This document shows positions 27,086 through 39,269 of a stretch of DNA of 64,000 nt, in pieces. A model generated the notes under the pieces. That model saw nothing but the letters and a program-made list of their open reading frames with translations, ran no database searches and was not told where the DNA came from. The position numbers and the translations under genes were made by a program. The stretch covers positions 16,834,608 to 16,898,607 of the forward strand of contig CM038228.1 of the NCBI GenBank assembly GCA_021442155.1. The letters are read 5' to 3'. Numbering within the stretch: position 1 is the first letter of the stretch; each line of letters opens with the position of its first letter. The DNA comes from Cymbidium sinense (lineage: Eukaryota; Streptophyta; Magnoliopsida; Asparagales; Orchidaceae).

Positions 27086-27279
27086 TGAGAATATCTAGAT
27101 CAAGTTAGTGTATAAAAAGTCTCCATAATAACCATTGTGCAAGAATAAATAGGCCTTAGGCCTTCTAATTTTGAAGAAGAAAGAAAGACAAAATTTTCAA
27201 TATAACTTCCTCTTCCTTTGTTCTCCACAACAATTTTCTCCTTCTCCTCTTCTATTCTCCACACATATTTTTTCTATCA
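27086..27279 (+). repeat. 5' LTR of the copia element (internally deleted)
   Basis: It starts TGAGAATATCTAGATCA and ends TTTCTATCA. Its second half matches the 3' LTR: TTTTGAAGAAGAAAG.AAGAC, TTTTCAATATAA, CTCCACACATATT. Confidence 0.65.
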
Positions 27280-27282
27280 AAG

Positions 27283-27294
27283 TGGCATCAGAGC
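27283..27294 (+). other. Primer-binding site (initiator Met tRNA type)
   Basis: TGGCATCAGAGC lies 3 bases after the LTR end. The usual plant site is TGGTATCAGAGC, so one base differs. Confidence 0.75.
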
Positions 27295-27307
27295 ACCCTG
27301 AAGCAAT

Positions 27308-30300
27308 ATGAATTTACAATTGCCTCATCTCATGAAGGATAAATATTAGACTTTGAGTTCTCAAATGAAGACATTGTTTAGATACTAAGATATTTATGAG
27401 ATAGTTGAAAATGGCTATATTGTGTCTCAAAATCAAGCATTATTATCAACAACTCGAAGAGATTTGCTGAACGAAAATAGAAAGAAGGACAAGAAAGTGT
27501 TCTTCTTCATCTATCATGCCTTAAATGAGGCATGTTTTGAGGAAGTGGCTGGTGCATCTACCTCTAAGCAAGGATGAGAGACACTTCAAGTCACCTATAA
27601 AGGCATGGACAAGGTGAAGAAGATTTAGTTTTAAACTCTTTGAGTTGAGTTTGAGGCTCATTAAATGAAGGAAGTGAAAAATAAAGAGGACTATTTCATA
27701 AGAGTCTTAACCATCGTCAATCAACTACAAAGGTATGGAGAAAATTTAGAAGATATTCAAGTGATTGAAAAATAAATAAATCTACGTTCAGTGAATGATA
27801 AATTTAAGCATATTGTAGTAGTTATTGAGGAAGCTAAAGGCTTAGAGTCCATGACCGTTAATAAACTTATGAGCTCTTTAATGGCATATGAACAAAAAAA
27901 TATAAGTAAAAAATAAGATACTATCGAGCAAGCTCTCTAATCAAAACTCATATTAAAGAGTGAAATGGATGATCTGAATTAAAGATAATTCAAGTGCTTG
28001 TAACTTTTATAGACAAAACTGCAATCATATTTGTGGTCGTGATCATGACTTTAGAAGAGGCCGAGGACATAGAGGATATCAAAGAAATAATGAAGAAAGT
28101 CAAAACTTAAGAAATGAAGATTAGAAAAGAAAAGCCAAGATATCAAAGGTATGTAAAGTCTCAGATTTGCTGTTATATTTGCAAGAAATTTGGTCACTTT
28201 TCTTTTGAATATGTTATCATCTTCAAGAGAAAGCTAACTTGACCATGAAAAAGAAAATGGATCCTATATTATTTTTATCATTGAAAAGAGAAGATGATGA
28301 AAAGCAAAATAAGTGGTACTTAGAAATTAGAGCAAGTAATCATATGTATGCTAATAAAGGCATAATCGTAGAGATAAAGACAATAGAGAGTGAAATTTAT
28401 TCATCAAAAATTTTAGTGAAAAAAAATTCTTTTTCTTTTTAAAGTTTAAAGTCATCAATTATTTTTGATGTTTGGTATATCCTCGACATGAAAACTAATA
28501 GTTCAAGCTTAGGAAAATTACTTGAAAAAGGGTATGATATTCATATGAAGGATAACAAGCTTACTATTAAAAAAAAATTTGAATGAGTAATAGATAGTTT
28601 ATTTTTACTATAAAAAATGGTGTAATGAAATGCTTAAAGAAATGTGCGAAAAATATACCTTGCCTTTGTCATATGAGACTCAAGCATTTAAATTCTTAGA
28701 GATCTAAATAATATGTTAAGAAAAGGAATAATACTTGGGTTATCAAATTGCAATTATCAAATCAAATTTGTGAATGTTGTATTTTTGGAAAGCAACCTAA
28801 AAAGAGTTTCTCAAATGAAGCGAGCTTTAGAGCAAACACATGGATGTATGTGAGTCTATTGCTCTAACATCTTTTAGTAAGCATCACTATTTTCTTATTG
28901 ATGGTTATTAAAAAAACATGGGTTTATTTTTTGAAGGAAAAATAAAAAATTGTCATTGTGTTTAAGAAATTTAAAGCAAGTGTGGTGAAAGAGAGCAGTT
29001 AATTAATAAAATCCATAAGATCAGATTAAGGTGACAAATTCACTTTCAAAATATTTGAATAAATTGTGAAGAGCATAGCATTTGACATCAAATGACATCA
29101 ACTTTTTTACCCTAATAATATGGTGTAGCAGAAAGGAAAATTTGTACTATTCCTAATATAGTATGAACCATGATTAAAAGTAAGAATATGCTCAAGAGAT
29201 TTTGAGCCGAAGTAGTGGCATGTGTTGTCTATACTCTCAATCGGTGTACAACATCAAGCCTACAAGATATGATGCTGCAAGAAGCATGGACTAGGAGAAA
29301 GCCAAATATCTCCTACTTGAAGGTATTTTGGAGCATTGCATATGCACATATTCATGAATAAAGAAGAACAAGTAGGATGAGAAGCTCCAAACTCATGTTC
29401 ATTGGGTATCAATTTTAAATCATATAATTTTTTATCCTAATACTTCAAAATTATTTTAGTAGGGATTTAGAGTTCAATAAAGATAGAGCATAAGATTAGT
29501 AAAATAAAGCTACTTAAAAGTAAGATTCGATACTTGTAGAGCTACAAAATGATGAGTAATAATTTATAAATTTGTAAGATCTTTCATCTCATTCTCCAAG
29601 CATAAGTACCATACTATCTAGCTTAGATTATCTTCAAACACAAAGAAAGACAAAAATTTTAAGAGAGCTTTATGAAGTAATGATGAGCATCACATTGTTT
29701 GCTTAGTTGCAAATAATGAGCCATTAGAAAGAAGCCATAAAAGATAAAAGATGGAGATGCATAATGGATGATGAAATTAAATTTTTAGTAAAGAATGATA
29801 CTTGATAGCTCATAATGCTACTAGAAGGGCATAAAGATACTAGTGTAAAATGGTATACAAAATAAATAAGAATGCAAAAGGTGGAGTAGAAAAGTATAAA
29901 GAATGTATAGTGGAAAATTGATACAAAAAGAAGAAATACATCAAGTATAATGAGGTAGTTACCCCTATTAATCACTTGGAATCTTTTCGCTTGATTATGT
30001 TTCTTGTTCTACAAAATGATTAGTCTATTTATCACATGAATGTAAAATATAATTATTTGAATAGATTCATTGAAGAATAAGTATATGTCAAACAACCACT
30101 GGATATATCAAAGAGAATCACAAATCAAAATTGTATAAATTAAGAAAGGCCTTTTGTGGCTTAAAGCAAGCGCTAAGGATTTGGAATGCAAGAATTGATT
30201 CATACTTCAAATAAAATGGTTCTATTCAATGCTCTTTTGAGAACACCCTCTATATGAAGAATCATATAAATAGAGATATATTACTTATTTGCTTATATAT

Positions 30301-31166
30301 AGATTATCTTATTTTTGTAGGCAATAATCTAATTTTGTTCAAAAAGTTTAAGCAAAAAATGGTGAAAGAATTTGAGATGACATATTTTAGATTCATGTCA
30401 TTTTTTCTTAGAAATGAAGTGAAATAAAATAAAGAAGGTATATTTGTTACACAAAAAACTTATGCAAAGGATGTTCGAAAGAAATTCAATATAGAGAATT
30501 GGAATTTAGTAAGTGCGTTGGTAGAATGCGATATCAAACTATTAAATAAAGAAGAAGGGAAAGCAGATCCAATTATATTCAAAAGTTTAATGAAAGCCTA
30601 AGATATCTAACATGCATAAGATTAGGCTTGTTATATGGAGTTAGAATTATTAGTTGCTACATGGAAAACCCCACTAAGGCACACTTAAGGGCAACCAAGA
30701 GGATTCTTTAATATATTAAAGATATTTAAACTCATGAACTTTTATATTCACTTTCTAATGAATTTCAACTAACTTGATATCTAGATAGTGACCGGGTTGG
30801 AGACCAAGATGATAAAATGTACAAGCAATTTTTTCATGTGTGACACTACATTCACATGATGTTAGAAAAACAATCAATTTTGCTCTCTCTGCTTGTGAAG
30901 TTTAATATTTTTTAGCATCATCAAGTGGGTGCCATGTAATATGGTTAAATAAATTGCTAAAAAAGATTGGGCATTCTCAAAATGAAGATACAAAAATCTA
31001 TGTGGATAATAAAAGCTTTAGCATTCATCATGACAGAAACAAACATATTGATATTCATCATCATTATATAAGAGACCAAATCAAGAATCAAGAAGTTGAA
31101 GTGGAGTATGTGATAACTAAAGATCAACTTATAGATATTCTTGCAAAGCCATTATCTATAGAGTGA
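27308..31166 (+). pseudogene. copia gag-pol polyprotein, many stops and frame changes
   Basis: Gag begins MNLQLPHLMKD and includes RY.DIYEIVENGY and [20 protein letters not shown] (UBN2-type gag). A nucleocapsid knuckle CYICKKFGHFSFEY lies near 28170 with its last Cys lost. A protease-like WYLEIRASNHMYANKG follows near 28310; in active copies the catalytic Asp lies in this area and it is not recognisable here. Integrase sequence (H..H...C..C zinc site near 28670-28790, LDGYKKTWVYFLK-like text) spans to about 29300. Reverse transcriptase carries YIDYLIFVGN (30297-30326), in which the second catalytic Asp of the YVDD motif has become Tyr. The C-terminal RNase H part is open from 30954 to 31166 with IYVDNKS, HIDIHHHYIRDQI, EVEYVITKDQLIDILAKPL. 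The element is inactive. Confidence 0.85.
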
Positions 31167-31229
31167 TTCATAAAATTAAAGACAATTCTTGGAGTAGTCA
31201 ATGAAATATTTAGTTTAAGAGAGAGTATT

Positions 31230-31566
31230 TGAGAAATTAAATCAAAATTTTTAATTACACTAGAATATTAAATATTAGAAATATCTAAAGGAAAATATAA
31301 TGATGTATTTATTTAAGAGTCTTTTGCATTATAATTCACATGTACTAGACTTTAGAAATCTCTATTTACTAATTATTATATAATTTTCTAGATCATGCTA
31401 GTGTATGAAAGCTATCTTGAATAATCTTCATACAAGTATAAAAAGGTCATCTCATTTTGAAGAAGAAAGTAAGACAATTTTCAATATAATTTTCTCTTCA
31501 TTTGTCCTCTATAATAAATTTCTCATTCCCCTCTTCATTTCTCCACACATATTAATTATTCTATCA
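31230..31566 (+). repeat. 3' LTR of the copia element
   Basis: It starts TGAGAAATTAAATC after a purine tract and ends TATTCTATCA. It is about 337 bp against 194 bp for the 5' copy; the extra sequence lies between the first bases and TCTAGATCA. Confidence 0.65.
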
Positions 31567-31619
31567 AAAACTCCTTTAGTATTAATCCTTACATGCAAGC
31601 ATAAATTAGTAATAGAGTT

Positions 31620-31995
31620 GATTAGACCTAGGGGCAGAACAAATTATTTATTTCATGGTGGGCAAACTTTTTAAATAATTAAATAATATAATAATTTAAA
31701 TTTTTAAAAAATATACATAATTAACTGTTAAGAAAAAAAATATGATTATTTAGTAAAATAATATCAAAATTTTCTATGAAAAAAATGAGCGGAAAGATTA
31801 TTAAATTTATAATATTTTATTTTAATTAATTAAATTGTTATTTGAGAGTAATATGTTATATTGGTTTTTTATGGAGAGATTTATTATATAAAATGTAATT
31901 TAAAAGGGGCCAAAATATAAAAAAAATTAGTTTTTTAAGAAGAATTTTTTTTGAGGCTCACCTCACCATAAGGTGGATCCGCCTTTCCCTTAGAA
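31620..31995. mobile_element. Possible MITE with imperfect terminal inverted repeats
   Basis: The left end (CTAGGGGCAGAAC ... TTTCATGGTGGGCAAA) resembles the reverse complement of the right end (CTAAGGGAAAGGCGGATCC ... ATGGTGAGGTGAGCC). The interior is extremely AT-rich and non-coding. No clean target duplication was found. Confidence 0.3.
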
Positions 31996-32866
31996 CATAT
32001 TAATGGAGGACATTAATACAAAAATATATATTTTATCATGAAATTTTTATTAGAAATTTGCATGAAATCTGATTTTTTATAATACTAATTATTGATAATA
32101 AAATTTTCCACTATTATAAAATTTTTGCAAAAGTTTGTATGATTTATTTTTGATTTGGACATTTAATATTGATTTATTATAATAAAAATATGTTATGGTG
32201 ATTTTATGATTTAAACTTTGAAAATTTTATTATTTTATTAATTAATCACTATAGATTTCACCATTAAAGTGATACAAGCAAGTTTTAATTTGTGCTTTAT
32301 TACAATAAGTTTTTTTTTGTATACATGTTGTGATATACATCCATACAATTTAAATGTAAATAATTGAGCATAAAATTTAATCTGTTAGAGAATTATACTA
32401 TTTATACACTTGATAAAATTAATTCTCACTAAAATTGCTGATACAAAAAATTACTTAAATATCTTTAAAAAATATTAGTTTGACCACTATTTTGTATCAT
32501 ACTGCATTATCATGATGAGCTAACAAAAATCGACCATAATGTTATTTTTTATGGGGACTAGTATTAGTGGAAGATTTTATCCCAAGCTTCACTCGAGGTC
32601 ATCGTTGTCCACTTTGTATTTTTATGCTATCAAATTTTGATTAGCTATATCGCAGAGTCATTCATGCTCATGATAATGATCCTAGGACGAGCACCACCTC
32701 CATCATATATTATAGTTTCCTGTTGATGAAGGATTCATTATAATGCTTATTAATAATGTTGAGGTTGTGAAGTATGTTTTGTCAGAGGCCTTTAAACAAA
32801 TTGTGGTGGTTTATGTCATAACATTTATGTCATAACATAGACTGTACTAACATCAGATCAAGTTAT
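31996..32866. other. AT-rich intergenic DNA
   Basis: No gene or element is recognised. Confidence 0.5.
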
Positions 32867-33221
32867 CACTATAGGAAAGCATACGATTTTTGATAAACAC
32901 CCATTTTCCATAGGAAAGGTAGGTTTTTGACGAATTTTTGATGGAATATTTTTTGTTAGAAAAACCTTAGTTGGAAATGCATTCTGACTAGGGAAAAAGC
33001 CATTAGAAACCATTTTTGATAGAAGTTTTATCATAAATCAATTTAGATGAACCGATAGATATAGGCATCGGAAGATCTGCCAGAGAGGAAATTCTGCTAA
33101 ATAATTTTTGATAGAAATTTTCGCAAAAGTTTTGCTTGAAAATTGTTAAAAATTTATGTTTGAAATTTCCATATGTTGGAATTTCAAGTGACATATCGCA
33201 TTGAGAGAAATCCATTGAAAA

Positions 33222-33223
<2 letters not shown>

Positions 33224-33299
<76 letters not shown>
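33224..33299. repeat. (TA)n microsatellite
   Basis: 76 bp of alternating T and A within the subterminal part of the CACTA-like element. Confidence 0.97.
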
Positions 33300-33302
<3 letters not shown>

Positions 33303-33479
33303 GCAATCATGGGGTCACAACAACTACACAGAGAAGAGAATACTGCTAGAAAATTATTCAAATCAAACATTTTATTTCCTTGTTTGAAAATATTAACATT
33401 GCATAGAAATATTCAATAACTAAAGTTATACATTAACATTAACATCAAACAGACAAAAAAACTAGAAATAAAAATAGAG

Positions 33480-34620
33480 AAATACTTATCGCCGGTCTTC
33501 TCATTATTGTCTTCCTCTTCCACCATTGCTTCTTTTCTCATTAACTTGTCTTAACGCATCTTCTTTATTTTTTGCTTCCATGATAACTATTCAAGCTTCC
33601 ATCTAAGTAGCTATCTGGGCCTCCATGTCCTCAACCATTATGGCAATATGCTTTCTAACAAGCCCATTGATTAAATTAGTGCTCGATCTAAGAAAAAAAT
33701 GACATGCATTATAAGCCAATCCCTAGGAACCTAAGTATTATATTCTTTCTTTTTTTCTTACCTATAATAGCATCTCTCCATATGTCAAATTTAAATTTCT
33801 TTGACTGTCCACTTAAACTTCGTGCACAACCATATGTCAAATTTAAACTACTCTAACTATCCACTTGAACTTCTTGCACAATTAGAACTTTGAATATACA
33901 CCTCATTTAGTCTCATGTACCCATCCTAAAAAAATTATGATGTTATTAAGCATAATATATTTTCAATAAAATTGTAATTCAATAATAAAAATTTTACTTA
34001 TGTAAGCTCTCTGTGACCTGAATCAACCCATTATTGGTCCTCGATGCTGATATGCTATATTATATAATTCTCCATTTATTGGGTCCCTTCAAAAGTACTT
34101 ATTTCTACATATAAGTAGTCAATGACTTATCTGTGTTCTCCTATACTCACTATAAGGAATCGAGTCTCTAATATGTAAGGAGCTGCTTATGCCCCCTTAA
34201 TAAGATGATTTGTTATTATTTATTTTTCTCCTTTTTATGAACATAATATGGAGAGGACCAAGCTCTACACAACTCAACCCACATTTCCTCTCCAATTCAA
34301 ATATGGTTATATCCATACTTATGTATATTCGTGAACATATCATGTAAATGGGTAGCGCCTCTTGAATTAAAATTCTTTTAATGTTCTAATAGCCACCAAA
34401 ATTCTTTGGTTACATAGAACACATTAATGAGAATTAATAGACCTTGAGCATAATCTATTTCATTGTATAAGTGTAAAGAGCTTAGTTAATATCTCAAATT
34501 CTTTGAACCACATGTCGTGCACCTTTATATCAACCTTCTTCCATGATACATATGGAGCATTAAACTTCTTATTATGTCTCTTATTTTATGTATTGCTTGC
34601 CTTGATGGATTGAACCTATA
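33480..34620 (-). pseudogene. Probable CACTA TNP1-like (Transposase_24-type) relic
   Basis: On the minus strand the 3'-most part reads as a charged, coiled-coil-like tail (IMEAKNKEDALRQ-type sequence, then VEEEDNNEKTGDK), as in the last exon of En/Spm TNP1-like proteins. Upstream pieces include a MRLNEVYIQS-like stretch near 33900. Stops are frequent and no complete domain can be built, so the call rests on style and on its place just inside a CACTA end. Confidence 0.35.
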
Positions 34621-34672
34621 AAAGAAAGTTAAGTTAACACAATAAAATTTACAAATTAAAAGTAATGTAAAC
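34621..34672. other. CACTA interior left of family-L copy B, ending in a 5-bp target-site copy
   Basis: The last five bases (34668-34672, TAAAC) match the bases after copy B (38922-38926, TATAC) at four of five positions. Confidence 0.5.
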
Positions 34673-37600
34673 TGTCACTTTTGGTGTGAGGATTGAACTC
34701 CTCATCATCTAGGGTTCTCTCTAGACACTAAGAGCCCCTTAGTCTTAAGACTCTTCTAGTGGCTAAGTGAATATTTAACCCAGCTTAGAGACAAGGATTA
34801 ACCATAAGGTTAGGCTATGCCTTAGAACTAGGGAGACCTACCAGCCTATAGCCTAACCAAATCTATGCCTCCCTTAGCCAAATTCCAACCTCAAATCAAT
34901 TACAATCAAATCCAATTGAATACCAACTGTATCCAAAATTTTAACTAAAATCAAATCCACCATAACGGAATCCTAAGCCCATGATTTAATCTTATGGACT
35001 TAGCCAATTTTTCCTTCAATCCAAATCAAATCCAATTGATTTTCTCATAAATCAATCAATCCTTCAATTATCATTCCAAACTAAATCAAATATACAATCA
35101 AATCAACCAAGCCAAAATCAATTCAATCAACTAACCCATTTGACTTGAAATACTCAAATGGGCCAAAATCCATTTGAACCCAAATCAATTGCAACAAAAG
35201 TTATAAACCAATCCAAAATCAATATCTAAACTCAACTAAACTCAATTCAACCCAAAATCAATTCATTTGATCCATTGGGCTCACTTGACCGAAAGTTACT
35301 TAAAGGACCTATTTGAACTAAATCTCAATCCAACCCAAATTGGATTGAACCAAATCTCAATCCAACCTAAATTGGATTGAACCAATCCATCCAAAACTTC
35401 CTATGATGATTGCTGATCATCCTTGATTAATTAATTATCATCAATTGGGTCAAACCAAGTCAACCTAGCCATTTGACCAAATCAATCCATTTAACCTACA
35501 TGAGCCAAATGAACCAAATTTCATCCTAAGCCAAATTAATTGAAACCAATGATCCACATCAACCTAAAATCAATCATTGAATATTTCTTGATCATCAATT
35601 GAGCTAAACCAAACCCAATTGGCCCTTTGACCCAAGTAGATCCAATTTGACCTAAAAGACCAAATTAGGTTAAATCAAAATCTAACCAAAATTGATTGTA
35701 TCCAATGGCTCAAGTTCATTCCAAATTGATTAGTGAACATGACCAAAGCCTTGATTGAACCCAATTTGACCAATTAAACCCAATTGACCAATTTATCCCA
35801 AATTGACCTAAAGGGTCAATTTGGCCTAAATCCAAATTGATTTAAACCAAAGCCTATAATCATCTCCAATTGATCAATCAAACATAAACCAATGCCTAGC
35901 CAATTTTGACTAATTTGGCCAAATTGGTCAACTTAACCTATTTGACCCATTTGAACTCAAATGAGACAAAATCAAATCCAAGCCAAATTAAACCAAACCA
36001 ATTACACCAAAATATTCCAAATACTCATTTGAACTTGATCCAAGCCTTGGTTTGACCCAATTTGACCAATTGGTCAACTTGACCCAACCTAGCCAATTTG
36101 ACCTACATGGGTCAACTTGAGCCAAACCCTTTCAAACCAAACCCAAACCCAATGAAACTTGGCATGACCCTTCCTTATATCACCTTTGGTTAGCCCAAAT
36201 CCAACCAAACTCATGCTTGACCCAAATTGATCCATAACCAAATGAGTAAAGCTTGCCAAATGGGACAAATACCCAATTTAAATTGCCAAACCCACTCTCC
36301 TCCACATGGCTGCCTCTTAGACCTCTACTTAAGCAAGAGAGACACTGGCTCACTTGACCCAGGTGATAAGGTCAACCATGAGTCAAGTTGAGGTGAACTA
36401 ACCTCTCCAAGCCCATTGGCATTAGCAGCCTTAGAAAGCCAAACCAAACCATCTCAACCTTTGACAACCACTCCCCCTCACTCACCCACTCAAACTGAGC
36501 CAGCTCAAAAGTTCCTTGCCACCCACGACCACCTACGATGGTTGGACGGCCACTGGAGGCCAAATCAATCATGTCCATATTATCTAAGGGAGGAGGGGGT
36601 ATACCCCCTCAATTCATTCCAAAATCAGCAATTGAGCATCCTTGAGGCCCTGCACCAGAGGAGCGGAGCATTTCCCTCAGCTTCCCAAGCTCTCCCCTTG
36701 CTGGAAAATATCAACCCGAGATAAGAAAACCTCCATATTTGTCCAACTCCACTGGAACTCAACCCCATTCAAATTAACTCTTCCCACACATTCACCAACT
36801 GATGAGTTGAAACGAATGCTCCCTCGAGTGATTCACCGGTACCTCCCAGCATAACCCCAGAGGATTTGATGTTTGATCCACAGAGCCGCCAGTGAGGAAT
36901 CAAGGTGCCATCTTCAAGGCATTACCGGCAGTTCACACGGTGGGTGAGAGGTATTTTTTGACAAATTGAGTATTTTCCATTTTTAAGGCCTTTCAAAGGA
37001 AATGTGAATGTCGTGTGAATCCAACTATTGGACCCTTGTTGAAGGTGTGGGATCGATCCAGCCTCCAGCAAAGCTCGATTTGGGCAAGGAAGATGGTGTT
37101 GTCTTCCATTGCTCGGGGGATGATAGATCATCCACCATCCATTTCACATGATTGGAACGGACGACCGTGATTTCCCAATTACATTAATCTCAATTTAATC
37201 CTTAGGATCCGCAGTATTAATCTTTGCCATCTGATCTAAGTGGAGATGAAAGTACGTCCGCTATCGCCACGTCAGTATTGAGTCAGAAATTTTAAAGTAA
37301 CCAATCCCGTGGCGCCATGTGGAAAGCATGCCACGTCAGTGATCCGCATGGTATCGACGGGATTAAGTTTAATTAGGGCTTACTTATCTATTTTAATTAT
37401 TGAAACTTTGAAAAATCATAACTAATTATAGAAAAAATCCAATAAAATGCAAATAAATACACATTTTTAAGGTAAAATAGAGGAGATTTAATTAAAAATA
37501 ATCCCATTTCATTTTGAATAGTAATTAAGGCTTAATTAGGATTTGAATGCATACTTAATTAGCTTAATTAAATCTTAATTACTTGAGTAATTGATTCCAA

Positions 37601-38921
37601 ACTTAGGGAATTGATTTAGTAGGATGACCTCTATCTCCCATGATTTTCCTGAAATTTATTGCCTAGGTAATTAGGGGAATTGATAATTCAAACCCTAATT
37701 ACCCTCTTTAATTAATTTAATAATTAATTAACATTTAAAATAATAAAAATTAATTAATTAGATCTTATTAATCATTGATTAATAGTAAATGGATGGGGAG
37801 AGTGATTGGGACTTCATTCCTAACCTCTTTCCCAAATTCATTTTATTATTCTTTTTAAAAGAGGATTAATTAAAATGGTAATTAATTAAGTGTTTAATTA
37901 ATTAAAAATTTTTAGATCAAATTGAAATGCAAATAACATCAGATAATTAATAATGAGATTAAGGGTTCCTCTTTATGTGTTTAGGTATGCTAAGTGTTAA
38001 ATCATGTGCATGTTGTGTGATGGAAAGGAATGGCTTGGTGTATGTCATGTGATAGTAATTCAATTATATTAATCCTAAGATGCCTTTCATATTGAATAAG
38101 GTTATTTAAAGTTAACCCAAACTTAGGATTAATAAGAAAATACCTTATAAGCCATTCACTAAAGAGAACTAAATCATCAAAATATGCTTTAGAAAATGGC
38201 TTAAGGTAGGGATGAAAGAGCGTTACTATCTTTTCTCTCTTCGTAACACTTAGATGCTAAGTGTAAACCAAATGAAACCAAGTAAAACATAAATTAAAAT
38301 TCCCAAATCAACTAAACAACTTGAAGTGGAACCAACCTCTATGATTAAATTAAATTCTTCCACACTTAGAAAATCATAACTCTAATGCTTAGTTAAGACA
38401 TACTACACAAAGCCTTAGCACACACATTAGAGTTAAGCCACCACTTCTAGTCCTAAGTTAGGATGGGGTACATGTGATTTATATTTTATTTTATGATGTA
38501 ATATTTTAGACTAGATGTTAGGGTGTATGTTTCGTAGACTGAATGTTAGGCTGCTCCTAGCTTAATCATGTTTTCTAGAGGGGATTATGCTTAAGGGGTT
38601 GCTTAAAATAAATATAAATATTTTACTTGGATGTAATTAACTATGGAGTGTGTTTATAGGAGATTCTATTTCCTAGGATATAATTAACTATGGAGGCTTG
38701 CCTCCATAAGAAACTTAAGAACCCCGACTTAAAATAAACCCTACTTTACTTTTCCTTGTAAAGTAAGGAAACAATCTCTAGTATATTCGAGGACCCATCA
38801 TGCCTTAGGAGCCTTATTAGCTGATTAGGTCCATTGTAGGGAGATGCCTCTATCTTTTGAGAAAGTACAACATACCTCAATTTATGTGGTGTCCACCCCA
38901 CATCCAAAATTAAACACCACA
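34673..38921 (+). mobile_element. Family-L long non-coding retroelement unit, copy B (4,249 bp)
   Basis: It begins TGTCACTTTTGGTGTGAGG and ends AAACACCACA. It follows the same domain order as copies A and C, with a TTGACC-rich part (34850-36290), a GC-richer part (36290-37380) and an AATTAA-rich part (37380-37960). It lacks most of the later middle region: sequence jumps near 37990 and again near 38600. The flanking pentamers TAAAC/TATAC agree at 4 of 5 bases. No coding region is supported. Confidence 0.7.
37118..37133. repeat. Perfect 16-bp inverted repeat in family-L domain 2
   Basis: GGATGATAGATCATCC. Related sequences occupy the same place in copy A (2156-2171) and copy C (near 48006-48021). 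Confidence 0.7.
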
Positions 38922-39269
38922 TATACAAACTTACATGTCTCACTTAAGCTCAATAAAAGTATCTAGCATAGGTGTCTCAATTCCACTATGCTCATGGAGA
39001 TTTCATGTGCCCTAGCTCCTAGCTCACCATTGCTTGAGAAAAACCAAGAGAAGAAAATGAAGGAAACGAGGTAGATCAGTCCATGTCCTCCCCTTTAACA
39101 TATATTTTCAGCAGCAATTTTGCCTAAAAAATTTCTATCAAAGACAAGTGATTTGCATGGCGACATTTTTCATGATAATTTATGTCGAGAAGATTTCCAA
39201 CCAAAAATTCATTGATAATTTTGCCACTTATTTTTAATGGTTTAGTCCATCAGAAATTTTGTTGATAAT

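Larger units (their letters stand above)
27086..31566 (+). mobile_element. Ty1/copia retrotransposon, decayed
   Basis: In order, the element has a short 5' LTR-like segment, an initiator-Met tRNA-type primer-binding site, one gag-pol frame broken by many stops, a purine-rich stretch (AAGAGAGAGT, 31218-31227) and a 3' LTR. Protease/gag comes first and RNase H last, with integrase before reverse transcriptase, which is the copia order. The gag and RT wording is closest to the Tork/Tnt1-like style, a low-confidence lineage guess. No target duplication could be matched, and the 5' LTR is much shorter than the 3' one, so one or both ends are altered. Confidence 0.85.
32867..39268. mobile_element. 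Probable CACTA (En/Spm) transposon, split by a family-L insertion
   Basis: The left end reads CACTATAGGAAA at 32867, followed by repeated subterminal words of the type TTTTTGATAGAA (at about 32945, 33012, 33105). In the opposite orientation, the region 39110-39260 holds matching words (TTTCTATCAAAGAC, TTCATTGATAATTTTGCCAC) and stops at about 39268 with ATAAGTG, a damaged form of the expected TAGTG. A minus-strand coding relic lies between. The family-L unit 34673-38921 sits inside it. The right boundary is approximate and no 3-bp target duplication could be confirmed. Confidence 0.5.

Noticed and set aside
36416..36724. 102-codon frame in the GC-richer domain of family-L copy B (and counterparts at 1452-1730 and 47482-47706)
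   Set aside because: The reading frames and residues are not conserved between copies A, B and C.
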